A stretch of DNA of 64,000 nt from Blastopirellula sp. (GCA_002733575.1 NVWB01000004.1:36616-100615), one strand, 5' to 3'. Counted from the first letter of the stretch, positions 27,034 to 36,268 are shown. Program-made: numbers and translations. The notes: generated by a model not told the origin, from the sequence alone.

Positions 27034-27501
27034 TTACCGAAGCCGGCACCGGTTCGCTTCATCTCCGTCACATAGTTCACACGGCATTGCATCTTCGGTG
27101 CATTGAGCCAAGCACGTTTGTATTCGGTCGTTGATAATCTCACACATCTTGGGGTGAATGCCCAGCGGCGCGGTGACTAGGTGTTTGAGGTTGGCATGTT
27201 TTTCTGCAGCGGCAGCTGACAGCCGGGGAATGTCTATGCTCCAGTGGCGGCCTGGCAGCAGGAAGTATGGATGCACAATCACTAGTTCGGCCCCTTGTTC
27301 AGCGCAGCGATCCATCGCGGTTTGGATACTTGGTTCGGCCAGTTCCATGTGGGCCGGTTCGATGATGGTGTAGCTTGATTGTTGGCGATAGAGCTTCACC
27401 ACTTCCAACAGCATCTCGTTGCTTTCGGCGCGGCGTGATCCATGGTCTACGATGATGATTCCGCATTTGTCTGGTTGAATTTCTGTCACAACAGGGCTCA
27501 A
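27034..27501 (-). CDS. cbiX: CbiX-type sirohydrochlorin chelatase
   Basis: 155 residues, the short CbiX form. Seen: IIIVDHGSRRAESN with the first metal/substrate histidine, the second in YFLLPGRHWSIDIP, and the APLGIHPKM segment. It inserts cobalt or iron into sirohydrochlorin during cobalamin or sirohaem synthesis in the cytoplasm. The C-terminus carries five cysteines in about 26 residues (CLAQC..CELC..C), which is unusual and could bind metal or an Fe-S cluster. No other cobalamin gene is nearby. Cobalt versus iron specificity cannot be told. Confidence 0.9.
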   Translation of the reverse strand: MSPVVTEIQPDKCGIIIVDHGSRRAESNEMLLEVVKLYRQQSSYTIIEPAHMELAEPSIQTAMDRCAEQGAELVIVHPYFLLPGRHWSIDIPRLSAAAAEKHANLKHLVTAPLGIHPKMCEIINDRIQTCLAQCTEDAMPCELCDGDEANRCRLR

Positions 27502-27608
27502 TACTTCATATTTTAACTGGTGAAAGCGTTCATTATAGCAGCAAATGTGGTTCGTTTGGGGATTGCCCGATTGAGAGAAATCGGTCTGGCAACTATGCTA
27601 GTTCCGTT

Positions 27609-28703
27609 ATGATTTCGCAATTTATTATCATCCTCAGTGCTACGGTGGCCGTCTTTTCGGTGATGGGGATCGGTGCGTCGGCCCGGTATGTTGGCTGGCT
27701 GAACAAAGAGGCCGATAGTGGACTGCTGAAGTTGATTATTCGCGTGTTAGTGCCTTGCCTGATTTTTGACAAGGTGGTCGGCAACACAGCGTTTGATGAT
27801 TCGAGCAATATCTATTTGCCGCCGCTGTTCGGTTTTGGCAGCATGGCAATCGGCTGCTTAGTGGCGTTTGTGTTTGGCAAAATGTCAGGTCGTTGGGTGG
27901 GGCTCGATTCAAAAGAAAAGCTGTACACGTTTGCGGTTTGCATTGGAATTTACAACTACGGATTTATTCCGATTGTCTTGGTGAACAAGTTATTTGAACC
28001 AGAAACTTTGGGCGTATTGTTTCTGCATAACGTCGGTGTGGAATTCGGAATCTGGACCTTGGGCGTGGGCCTAATAACCGGCGGACTCACCAAAGGCTGG
28101 TGGAAGCATGTGCTGAACCCTCCGGCGATTACCATTATTGTATCGCTGCTGGTGAATGCGTTTAAGCTACAACCTTATCTTCCGCAAGTGGCAACCGATA
28201 TCATCACCATGCTATCGACCGCGGCGATTCCGATGATGATGTTGTTGATTGGCGCCACATTTTTTGAACAGATCAGTGGCCGAAAAAAAGAAGACTTAAT
28301 CAACAAGCACTCACTGGGAACCGCAGTACTCGCAATCGTCTTACGAATCGCTGTGGTTCCGCTGCTGTTTCTAGGGGCAGTCATGTTGCTACCTGCTTCA
28401 TTGCAATTGAAGCAAGTCGTGTTGATCGAAGCCGCGATGCCGGCCGCTGTATTTCCTTTGATATTGACCCAACATTACGGCGGCAGCTCACTGATTGCGC
28501 TGCGTGTTGTGATTTCAACGACGATAATAGGCTTAATCACAATCCCGCTCTGGATCTCCGCCGGGCTCTGGCTGTTAGATTTGAATGACACGGTGATTCC
28601 GACCCAACCGACTAACCATGAAGAACAAGTGATGAGTGACCACGAATCTGCGGGAAGATTCCATCTAGCTTCTGGTCTTCAGCTAAGTCATAATAACTGG
28701 TAA
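27609..28703 (+). CDS. Auxin efflux carrier (AEC) family transporter
   Basis: 364 residues with about ten hydrophobic helices in two five-helix halves. The pattern fits the AEC family: an N-terminal helix, LIIRVLVPCLIFDKV with the helix-breaking proline, a central polar loop (SGRKKEDLINK), and a second half with EAAMPAAVFPLILTQHYGG. Bacterial members export or import small organic acids. The last 40 residues are polar and cytoplasmic. The sulfatase gene downstream is only 19-49 nt away, so they probably share a transcript. Substrate unknown. Confidence 0.9.
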   Translation: MISQFIIILSATVAVFSVMGIGASARYVGWLNKEADSGLLKLIIRVLVPCLIFDKVVGNTAFDDSSNIYLPPLFGFGSMAIGCLVAFVFGKMSGRWVGLDSKEKLYTFAVCIGIYNYGFIPIVLVNKLFEPETLGVLFLHNVGVEFGIWTLGVGLITGGLTKGWWKHVLNPPAITIIVSLLVNAFKLQPYLPQVATDIITMLSTAAIPMMMLLIGATFFEQISGRKKEDLINKHSLGTAVLAIVLRIAVVPLLFLGAVMLLPASLQLKQVVLIEAAMPAAVFPLILTQHYGGSSLIALRVVISTTIIGLITIPLWISAGLWLLDLNDTVIPTQPTNHEEQVMSDHESAGRFHLASGLQLSHNNW

Positions 28704-28752
28704 TTCATCGACCTGGATTTCAATGTTCAAAGCTTCTACCAGAAAGACCATC

Positions 28753-30120
28753 ATGCGGAAGACATCACTCTACGTTGCGTTTTTAGGCTTGGTTGTTTTC
28801 CTGAATGCCACAATGACCTTGGCCGCGGATCGCCCGAATGTTGTGATCTTTTTCACCGATGATCAAGGCACGCTTGATGCCGGTTGTTATGGGTCGACCG
28901 ATCTGTATACGCCAAACATCGATGGCTTGGCCAGCACTGGCGTTCGATTTACTCAAGCGTATGCCCATGCGGTTTGCTGTCCTTCACGTGCGGCGCTGCT
29001 GACCGGCAGACATCCACAGCGCAGTGGGATTACGAACTGGACGCAAGGCAATCGCAAACAGCCGATGGGCACCAACTTGCCGCCGGAAGAAGTGACACTG
29101 GCCGAAGCTTTGAAAGCCGCTGGCTACGATACGGCCCTGTTTGGTAAATGGCACTTGGGGGCGAAGGATGGCAACGGTCCGTTGGATCAAGGGTTCGATA
29201 CTTTTTACGGGCACTTGGGCGGGTTCATCGATAATTACTTGCACTACTTTTTGCATGGCGGCGGATTCCATGATTTGTATGATCAGAAGAAAGAGATATT
29301 CGCTAAGGGAAATTACTTCCCTGACTTGATGACCAAGCGAGCGGTCGATTATATCGATGCCCATCAGACGAAACCGTTCTTTATGATGGTAGCGTTTAAC
29401 ATTCCCCATTACCCTGAACAGGCCGATGCAAAGTTTGATGCGCGTTACGCCAAGTTAAAGATGCCGCGACAGGCGTATGCCAAGATGGTATCAACGGTCG
29501 ATGATCGCATCGGGCAAGTGTTGGCCAAGCTCGAAGAGACCAAGTTGCGAGACAACACCATCATTGTGTACATGAGCGACAACGGACACTCGGCTGAAAA
29601 CAACAAAGGCATTGTTGTAGACAACCACACCAGCGGTTTACCAAAAGGGCATTACTACAGTGCCAACGGTGGCGGCGGGAACACCGGCAAATGGATCGGT
29701 CACAAAGGGCAATTGCTCGAAGGCGGAATTCGTGTTCCGGCGATTATTAGTTACCCTGCCAAGTTACCGCAGGCCGAAGTTCGCGGGCAAGCCATCACCG
29801 TGATGGATTGGATGCCGACCTTGTTAGAACTTTGCGATGTCGAAAAACCGCAAGTCACGCTGGATGGCTATAGCGTATTGCCGTTGATTGCATCGGCAGA
29901 AGCCAAAAGCCAATACCAACAAATGCACTGGGGCTGGAGTGCGATTTGGGCCGTGCGAGAAGGGCCCTGGAAATTGCTCGGCAACCGGAACAAAGTGCAA
30001 CAACTGGTTTCGCTTGACGATGAACAACCAGAACGCAAAAACTATTTGAAAGAGAAGCCGGAACTGGCAAAACGGTTGCATGAGTTGCATTTGCAGTGGG
30101 TTAAAGAGACAACGAAGTAG
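28753..30120 (+). CDS. Exported arylsulfatase-type sulfatase
   Basis: The start at 28753 (MRKTSLYVAFLGLVV) gives a compact signal peptide; ATG 28723 in the same frame adds ten basic residues and is possible. Numbered from 28753, the signature is C75-C-P-S-R, so Cys75 is the formylglycine precursor with a second cysteine next to it. Other motifs: FFTDDQGTLDAGCYG, LFGKWHLGAK, YMSDNGHSAE, GQLLEGGIRVP. It lies directly after the AEC transporter. Substrate unknown. Confidence 0.94.
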   Translation: MRKTSLYVAFLGLVVFLNATMTLAADRPNVVIFFTDDQGTLDAGCYGSTDLYTPNIDGLASTGVRFTQAYAHAVCCPSRAALLTGRHPQRSGITNWTQGNRKQPMGTNLPPEEVTLAEALKAAGYDTALFGKWHLGAKDGNGPLDQGFDTFYGHLGGFIDNYLHYFLHGGGFHDLYDQKKEIFAKGNYFPDLMTKRAVDYIDAHQTKPFFMMVAFNIPHYPEQADAKFDARYAKLKMPRQAYAKMVSTVDDRIGQVLAKLEETKLRDNTIIVYMSDNGHSAENNKGIVVDNHTSGLPKGHYYSANGGGGNTGKWIGHKGQLLEGGIRVPAIISYPAKLPQAEVRGQAITVMDWMPTLLELCDVEKPQVTLDGYSVLPLIASAEAKSQYQQMHWGWSAIWAVREGPWKLLGNRNKVQQLVSLDDEQPERKNYLKEKPELAKRLHELHLQWVKETTK

Positions 30121-30135
30121 ATGGCAGCCGGGCTA

Positions 30136-30366
30136 TTACGTTTTATGAATACCACCAAGGCTCGAAGACACGAAGGGATTGATTTCATACTCTTCTTTTC
30201 TTCGTGCCTTACTGCCTTCGTGGTAAATATCTTTCCCTTCTATTTTCTTGGCCGCTGTAACCTCTGATGGCCTACGGCGACACCGACGACGTTCCGAATA
30301 TGTTTGATTCTGAAGCAAAGTCAACTCCGGAATCGTCGGCGGTGCTACACGATTCTGATTAGACAT
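30136..30366 (-). pseudogene. Possible truncated eighth cistron of the DUF1559-like operon
   Basis: An ATG at 30366 overlaps the stop of the preceding gene (ATGTCTAA), as at every other junction of the operon. The first 40 residues (MSNQNRVAPPTIPELTLLQN, then a basic stretch YSERRRCRRRPSEV) look like a cytoplasmic tail that would precede a membrane helix. The frame then enters the CACGAAGG repeat and ends. It could be a gene cut by the repeat, or chance. Confidence 0.25.
30151..30224. repeat. Inverted CACGAAGG-type dispersed repeat
   Basis: Arms at 30151-30175 and 30200-30224 are imperfect inverted repeats (ACCACNAAGGC...CACGAAG). Units of this kind (accacgaaggcacgaag) recur in many environmental bacterial genomes. 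It sits in the 238-bp gap between a sulfatase and the operon end and could fold as a shared terminator. Confidence 0.6.
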
Positions 30367-31393
30367 ATTCTGCACTCGGTTTAAATTGAACCCAACCCAG
30401 CGGAAAGAACATCAGCACCACGAATAGGATGATCCTTACAATCAAGTTGTAGTGGATCATCGCAGGGATGACAGGTTCCGGCAGGTATTCAAAATCTTCG
30501 TCTTCGGTCTGTTGGTCGATTTGAATCCGTTTACGCCATGTTTCTGTGGTGTATCGGTTAATTCCGAAAAAGATAGAGCCATCTGCATTCAGGACATGTC
30601 GTCCGCCGGGGTGATTGAGTTCATTTTGAATCGGGTCGTTGGTACTGATAACTTCTAGGGCATCGGTCAGTTCGATATCTTCCGGCTGGAGCCACGGGAT
30701 CGGCCTTTCTTCAAACTCAGCAATCAGCACGGTGTTGGAAATTCCAGTAGGCATCTCTTTGAACGTGATCGACCGATCATCAACCCAGGCGGTATGCTCT
30801 CCGGTGATTGCCAAATAACTGGTGAACTGCACACCTTGTTGCGGCGGATGTTCATGGCGAGGGCAGTTAAACACATCGGGCATTTGATCTAACAGTTGGA
30901 TATTATTCGGCCCATCCCACGGTTCGTTGAAATCATATTGTTCGTACAGGGCATTCTCTTCGATAAACGGAAGAATCAAAACCCGCCAACTATGCTGTGG
31001 CTTGCCGTTTTCATCGGCAAGGTAAGCCGGTGGAAGAGAGTTGTATGTTTCGTGGTAGTTATGCAGAGCGATGCCAATTTGTTTTAGATTGTCTCCACAC
31101 TGCCAACGACTCGCTTCTCCACGATAATGTGGTGTTGCAGGAGGAAGCATTAGACCTATCAGGATTCCAATAATTGCGAGAACGACTAGATATTCAACCA
31201 GAGTGACCCATTTATAAAAGATACAAGCCCAGGTGAAGCAAATGACACCGCCAATCAATATCCCCCAGACCCCAAACAGTGCCAACGAAGCCGCCAGCAT
31301 GCTGGTGATGTAGATCAGATGCACCAGACGAAACTGTAGCGGCTTTTTGGGTGGTGGTTTGATGCTGGAAGTATCTTCTGGCGATTGGGTCAT
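30359..31393 (-). CDS. Membrane-anchored DUF1559-like protein, paralogue 1
   Basis: 344 residues. Near the N-terminus are hydrophobic helices (LVHLIYITSMLAASLALFG and following). The third, at about 68-90, still reads like a pilin helix (TLVEYLVVLAIIGILIGLML) although no leader-peptide cleavage site remains. The DUF1559-like core follows: [38 protein letters not shown], the H-x-G-x9-DG motif in HPGGRHVLNADGS, and a last helix ending in FPLGWVQFKP. The core probably lies outside the membrane. It is the last intact gene of the operon; its ATG overlaps the stop of the previous cistron by 4 nt. Function unknown. Confidence 0.85.
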   Translation of the reverse strand: MTQSPEDTSSIKPPPKKPLQFRLVHLIYITSMLAASLALFGVWGILIGGVICFTWACIFYKWVTLVEYLVVLAIIGILIGLMLPPATPHYRGEASRWQCGDNLKQIGIALHNYHETYNSLPPAYLADENGKPQHSWRVLILPFIEENALYEQYDFNEPWDGPNNIQLLDQMPDVFNCPRHEHPPQQGVQFTSYLAITGEHTAWVDDRSITFKEMPTGISNTVLIAEFEERPIPWLQPEDIELTDALEVISTNDPIQNELNHPGGRHVLNADGSIFFGINRYTTETWRKRIQIDQQTEDEDFEYLPEPVIPAMIHYNLIVRIILFVVLMFFPLGWVQFKPSAEYV

Positions 31394-32441
31394 ACTTGTT
31401 CCGCCTCAAATTTATCATTAATCTTCTGCTTCATTCCTACCCAGCCCAGCGGCATGAACATCAGCACCACGAATAGAATGATTCTTACAATCAGGTTGTA
31501 GTGGGTTGGCGCTGGGATTACAGGCTCAGGCAAGTATTCAAAATCTTCGTCCTCTACTTGCTGATCGATTTGAATCAGTTTTCGCCAGGTTTCTTTGGTT
31601 AGCCGGTTCTCGTTAAAGCAAATTGAACCATCTGCACGTACTGCTTGTCGTCCGCCGGGGTGATTCAATTCATTTTGGGCCGGGCCATTGGTGCTGATGA
31701 TTTCTAAGGCAGCGGTTAGTTCGATATCTTCTGGCTGTAGCCACGGGACCGATTTTCTTCAAACTCACTTACCATCACCGTGTTGGAAAGACCGGCAGTT
31801 ACATCAGAAAACTTCATTGCTCGATCTGCTGGCCAAACGGTATGTTCTCCGGTGATGGCCAAGTAACTGGTATATTGCACACCTTTTGGTGGCTTGTGCT
31901 CATGACTAGGGCAGGCAAACACATCCGGCATTTGATCTAACAATTGAATGTTATTCGGCCCATCCCATGGTTCGTTGAAATCATATTGTTTATACAGGGC
32001 CTGCTCTTCCAAAAATGGCAGAATTAAAACCCGCCAACTATGCAGCGGCTTGCCCTGTTCATCGGCAAGATAAGCCGGTGGAAGCGAGTCATAGCTATCG
32101 TGGTAGTTATGTAGGGCGTTGCCAATTTGTTTTAGGTTGTTACTGCACTGCATTCGTCCTATGGCATTTTCAGAATTAGAAGTAAAGGGTAGGAGCAATA
32201 CAATCATAAACCCAATTATCAAAATCATAATTAATAATTCGAATACTTTTCCCACCTTGTTTAGAAAAGCAAGAATCCAGATCAAACTAATAACACTACC
32301 AAAAAATATCCCCCAGACGCCAAACAGTGACAACGAAGCCGCCAGCATGCTGGTGAGGTAGATCAGATGCACCAGACGAAACTGTAGCGGTTTGCCTGGT
32401 GGTGGTTCAATGCTGGCAGTGTCTTCTGGCGATTGGGTCAT
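31390..32441 (-). pseudogene. DUF1559-like paralogue 2, frameshifted
   Basis: The start at 32441 (MTQSPEDTASIEPPPGKP) mirrors paralogue 1. The frame is lost at about 31746-31757: compared with paralogue 1, one base is missing after GAGTTTGAAGAAA, and the sequence (PWLQPEDIEL in the other frame) continues to a normal C-terminus that ends at 31390. All core motifs ([35 protein letters not shown]) survive across the two frames. The 4-nt overlaps with neighbours are intact. Either a recent mutation or a sequencing error. Confidence 0.85.
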
Positions 32442-33544
32442 GATTGTTCTGCCTTCCGTCGTCTTTGGGAACGACTTTCTGATCTCGGGTTGATGAAGAC
32501 CCAGGGTAGTGGGAAGATGGTGAGGAAGAGAAAGAGCAATATCCTTTTGGCTTTCATTCCTTTTATTCGATCCACTTCTTCCCATGGATTGAACTTTTCA
32601 GCGAAATCTTCTTCCGTCACCGTTTGTCCATCGTTGATTTCTAGTAATGAAGTCCAGGTTTTCCGGGTAATTCCAAACGGAAAATAACGTGTGCTGCCAT
32701 CGGCAAAAACTCCTTGTCGGCCCAAGTAGACCATGATCTTCTCCTGTTCGGTGTGATACACACAATACTCTTCAGGGCTGTCGGTCGAAAGTAAATCTAA
32801 CGCGTGTTCAAACTGCAAGTCTCTTGGTTCTAACCAAGGGACACACTGGCTGGCATCCTCGATCACGATCAGCGTATTGTTTTCTCCATCCGTCAAGTCT
32901 GGCAAACTTGTGGTTGCCTCTTTTGGCCAAACAGTGTTCGGTCCTACGACAGCAAAATAATTGGTTACCGTACTGGGTTTCTTGATTTCTTTATTTTGCT
33001 TCTTCCATTTTGCTAGGACTGCGTCATTTTGAAATACTTAGGGCATGTGATCTAACAACTTGATATTGTTCGGTCCATCCCATGGTTCACCAAAATCATA
33101 TTGGTCGTAAACAAAGCCGCCTCCATCAAGATAAGGAAGAATCAAGACGCGCCAACTGTGCATGGGTTTACCGTCTTTATCAGCAATAAAGGCCGGCGGA
33201 AATGTGTCGTACTCATGGTGATAATCTTTTAACGCATACGCGATTTTCCTCAAACTATAAGAAGATCCGTTACGCCACGCAACATGTCTGGGATAGCTTA
33301 GAGGCGGCATCATTAGGGAACTCCCAATGGGAAATACCACAAAGAAGAAAAACAAAAATGCGTAAGGTCGATAGTGATAAGTAAAAATAATGAACCAGCT
33401 GATGCAAACAAATAGAGACGGAACAACACTCTTTAATTCAAAGGCCCAATAGCCAGAGCCCATCAAAGCGGCAAAGTAAATGGAGTACCGAATCAATCGC
33501 TCTCGATTCCCCGCGATATCAGATTCTTTAATGTATTGGGTCAC
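32438..33544 (-). pseudogene. DUF1559-like paralogue 3, nonsense codon in frame
   Basis: It opens with GTG 33544 in a GTGA overlap. The frame runs 168 codons to TAA (33038-33040), then continues in the same frame to 32438, 369 codons in all. Paralogue 4 has Glu (MPEVYHC) where this one has the stop (MP-stop-VFQN), so GAA to TAA is the likely change. After the stop the family pattern resumes: VVGPNTVWP, IVIEDASQCVPWLEPRDL, GRQGVFADGSTRYF, FPLPWVFINPRS. Without readthrough the product would lack the C-terminal half and last helix. Confidence 0.85.
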
Positions 33545-34653
33545 GGTTGCTCCAATCGTTGTCGTCTTTGGGAACGGCTTTCTGATCTCGGGTTGAGGAA
33601 GACCCAGGGTAGTGGAAAGACGGTGAGGAAGATCATGACGTAGAACAGTAGAATATGAAGCGTTTTGGTGCGAGTTGCGATTCCGCCTGTTCGTGGAGTA
33701 GGAAAAAGATCTTCATCAGTCACAATCGCTTGGTCATTGATTTCTAATAGCGAAGCCCAGGTTTCTTTTGGTATTCCTTGGTAGAAACTGCGGACACTCA
33801 CATCGGCGTACAAACCTTGTCGATCCAGGTAAGTAATTTTGAAGTCATTTTCATATTGATACACACAGAACTCTTCCGGTTCATTGGTCGAAAGTAAATC
33901 CAATGCGAGATCATACTCTAAGTCTCTCGGTTCTAACCACTGCACACATTGGCTGGCATCTTCGATCATGATGAGAGTGTTAGTGACGCCATCAAGTATG
34001 CGACGCTTTTTTGTCGAAGATTCACCTGGCCAGAAAGTATTAGGCCCGATGATTGCAAAGTAATTGGTGACCGATTCTGGATTTTCCAGTGCCCCATGCT
34101 GTTGGGTCCACTTTTCTACGGCCGCTTTGCAGTGATAGACCTCAGGCATTTGGTCTAACAGTTGGATGTTGTTGGGCCCGTCCCATGGTTCATTGAAATC
34201 ATACTTATCGTATAAATCCCCTTCTTCAAGAAATGGGAGTATTAACACCCGCCAACTGTGCATCGGCTTGCCGTTTTCATCGGCAATGTAAGCGGGTGGA
34301 TATTGATTGTGAACATAGTAGTAATTTTCTAAAGCAAGGCCAATTTGCTTCAGGTTGTTTTTAGACCATGAGCGTAAAGCTTCGTGTCGTGAATGTCCGA
34401 GACTAGGCAACATCACAGGAATCATACAGACAAACGCTGTGACTGAGGCCAGCACAAAAACACGCGGTCGATTCTTACTGAAGAAGATCACAGCCCAATA
34501 GATGCAGACCGCGACACCAAACATCAACCCCATTTCCCTGGTTGACCCGAACGCTGAACCTAAGAGTGCCGCGATATAGGCCAGATACATGAACGTGGTA
34601 GTTAGTTGTCCTTGTGGATTAGGGGGGACTGGTTGTTCGGTATCTTGGGTCAT
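33541..34653 (-). CDS. Membrane-anchored DUF1559-like protein, paralogue 4
   Basis: 370 residues: about three N-terminal helices (FMYLAYIAALLGSAFG, FGVAVCIYWAVIFF, VFVLASVTAFVCMIPVML), then the core [67 protein letters not shown], and a C-terminal helix FLTVFPLPWVFLNPRS with a basic tail. The histidine of the HPGGR-x-DG motif is replaced here (LDRQGLYADVS), so the motif has diverged. Its ATG overlaps the macro-domain stop by 4 nt. Intact. Function unknown. Confidence 0.85.
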   Translation of the reverse strand: MTQDTEQPVPPNPQGQLTTTFMYLAYIAALLGSAFGSTREMGLMFGVAVCIYWAVIFFSKNRPRVFVLASVTAFVCMIPVMLPSLGHSRHEALRSWSKNNLKQIGLALENYYYVHNQYPPAYIADENGKPMHSWRVLILPFLEEGDLYDKYDFNEPWDGPNNIQLLDQMPEVYHCKAAVEKWTQQHGALENPESVTNYFAIIGPNTFWPGESSTKKRRILDGVTNTLIMIEDASQCVQWLEPRDLEYDLALDLLSTNEPEEFCVYQYENDFKITYLDRQGLYADVSVRSFYQGIPKETWASLLEINDQAIVTDEDLFPTPRTGGIATRTKTLHILLFYVMIFLTVFPLPWVFLNPRSESRSQRRQRLEQP

Positions 34654-35189
34654 GGTTGAACTCCTTGACTATTAACATCTGTCTCAGCAAACAATACTTT
34701 TTTCACGATATCTGCATTCTCGTTGGATAGTACTACCACTGAAATTGTATCAAGATCAAATTGATTCTCTTGGGTAACTTTCTGTAATGCTTGTGCGAAA
34801 GACTCAATGGTGAGTGGACCATAGCCGGTGGCTAAGGTGGGTGTGGCGATGGTTTTAGCACCTAATGAAACTGCAAGTTCAAATGCAGTGGTTAGCGTTT
34901 GTTCAACCAATTGGATCGATGAATCGTAAAAGGGATCGATGGCAACCGCATGTAAGATGTGGTTGAAAGGAAGAGAGCCTGCGGAAGTTTGAATCACCGT
35001 ACCAGCAGGCACCGCAGTTAATCCCTTCGATTTCAAATAGGCGTGTAGTTCTGCTTGAATTGATTCCCCAACGCGGGCCAGAATTGCTCCGTTGACCCCG
35101 CCTGAGAGATTTAGCCAGGGATTCGCCGTCGAAATCAAAACATCCGCGGCTTGATCTAACACATCGCCTATGTGAATTTTTACGTTCAT
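34650..35189 (-). CDS. Macro-domain protein (ADP-ribose-binding family)
   Basis: 179 residues, soluble, no signal. It matches the macro-domain layout: [36 protein letters not shown] (Asn and Gly-rich first loop), then AGTVIQTSAGSLPFNHILHAV, and ATPTLATGYGPL in place of the usual phosphate loop. Macro domains bind or hydrolyse ADP-ribose derivatives; activity here is not proven. It is embedded in an operon of membrane proteins, with ATGA overlaps on both sides, so it is almost certainly co-translated with them. The residue order fits the Appr-1-p processing group. Confidence 0.88.
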   Translation of the reverse strand: MNVKIHIGDVLDQAADVLISTANPWLNLSGGVNGAILARVGESIQAELHAYLKSKGLTAVPAGTVIQTSAGSLPFNHILHAVAIDPFYDSSIQLVEQTLTTAFELAVSLGAKTIATPTLATGYGPLTIESFAQALQKVTQENQFDLDTISVVVLSNENADIVKKVLFAETDVNSQGVQP

Positions 35190-36268
35190 GCTTCTTCGCC
35201 CAAATTATCACTATCGCTGGCAACCTTCGGCTTGATCCAAACCCAAGGCAGTGGCAATAACATTACCACCACAAAGAACCCAAGTCGCAGGCAGTTGCCA
35301 ATTCTTAGCTGTCGGGAATCTTTTTCGTCCCAGTTAGAGGCCGGCCCTAAGTCCTCATCGTAGATGCTTGCTCCGTCTGATTTTTTGATGACTCTATGCC
35401 ACACATCAGCAGAAGCACTATGAGCAAAGTATTGCACGCTGCCATCCGCCATTAATGCATTTCTGCCGTTGTAATAGCGATAGAAAAAACTACTCATCTG
35501 ATGTCCATCATGCTGCTTATGTTCACCCGAGTTAAATTGATCAAGGGATAAATCTCTTGGTTCTGTCCAGAGAATGTTGTCTACATGGCTCTCGACCAAC
35601 ATCAGAGTTTCATCAAGTGGATCTGTGATTTGGGCAACTGTGCCTGGAACTGCACCTGGCCATGCGGTGTTTTCTCCGACCACAGCAACATAGGTAGTAC
35701 AGTTTTTGTGATCCGTGTGATGTATTCTGCCAGGGCAAGCGAATACATCCGGCATCTGATCTAGCAACTTGATATTATTCGGCCCATCCCACGGTTCGTT
35801 GAAATCATATAGTTCATACAGGGCCTGCTGTTTCATAAACGGAAGAATCAAAACCCGCCAACTATGCATCGGTTTGCCGTTTTCATCAGCAACATACGCC
35901 GGCGGATAACTTTGATAAGTGGTGTGATAAGTTTGTAACGCAAGGCCGATTTGTTTCATCTGGTTTACGCAGTGAATTCGTCGAGCGGCCTCTGGAGCAT
36001 GACTTACTACCGGTATCATCATCCAAATCAAGAGTAAGACAACAAGGGAAACAGCAATCAATTCAGTGAGTATGTGTTGCAAAGTCTGTCGAAGAAAAAC
36101 GATGGCCCAGATGTAGATGATAATGATTGCGAGACCGATGCCGGCTGTTCCATTAATTGCCAACGAAGCACCTAATAAACTCATGACGTACATCACATGA
36201 ACCAAACGAAACTGGTTCCAACGTGGTTTTTGAATTAGATTTCCCCGTTCTGTGGATTCTTGACTCAT
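35186..36268 (-). CDS. Membrane-anchored DUF1559-like protein, paralogue 5
   Basis: 360 residues: N-terminal helices ([52 protein letters not shown]), then [45 protein letters not shown], a cysteine in [20 protein letters not shown], a [14 protein letters not shown] motif, and the final helix [20 protein letters not shown]. It overlaps the macro gene downstream and paralogue 6 upstream by 4 nt each. Intact. Function unknown; the extracytoplasmic core is inferred from helix placement. Confidence 0.87.
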   Translation of the reverse strand: MSQESTERGNLIQKPRWNQFRLVHVMYVMSLLGASLAINGTAGIGLAIIIIYIWAIVFLRQTLQHILTELIAVSLVVLLLIWMMIPVVSHAPEAARRIHCVNQMKQIGLALQTYHTTYQSYPPAYVADENGKPMHSWRVLILPFMKQQALYELYDFNEPWDGPNNIKLLDQMPDVFACPGRIHHTDHKNCTTYVAVVGENTAWPGAVPGTVAQITDPLDETLMLVESHVDNILWTEPRDLSLDQFNSGEHKQHDGHQMSSFFYRYYNGRNALMADGSVQYFAHSASADVWHRVIKKSDGASIYDEDLGPASNWDEKDSRQLRIGNCLRLGFFVVVMLLPLPWVWIKPKVASDSDNLGEEA

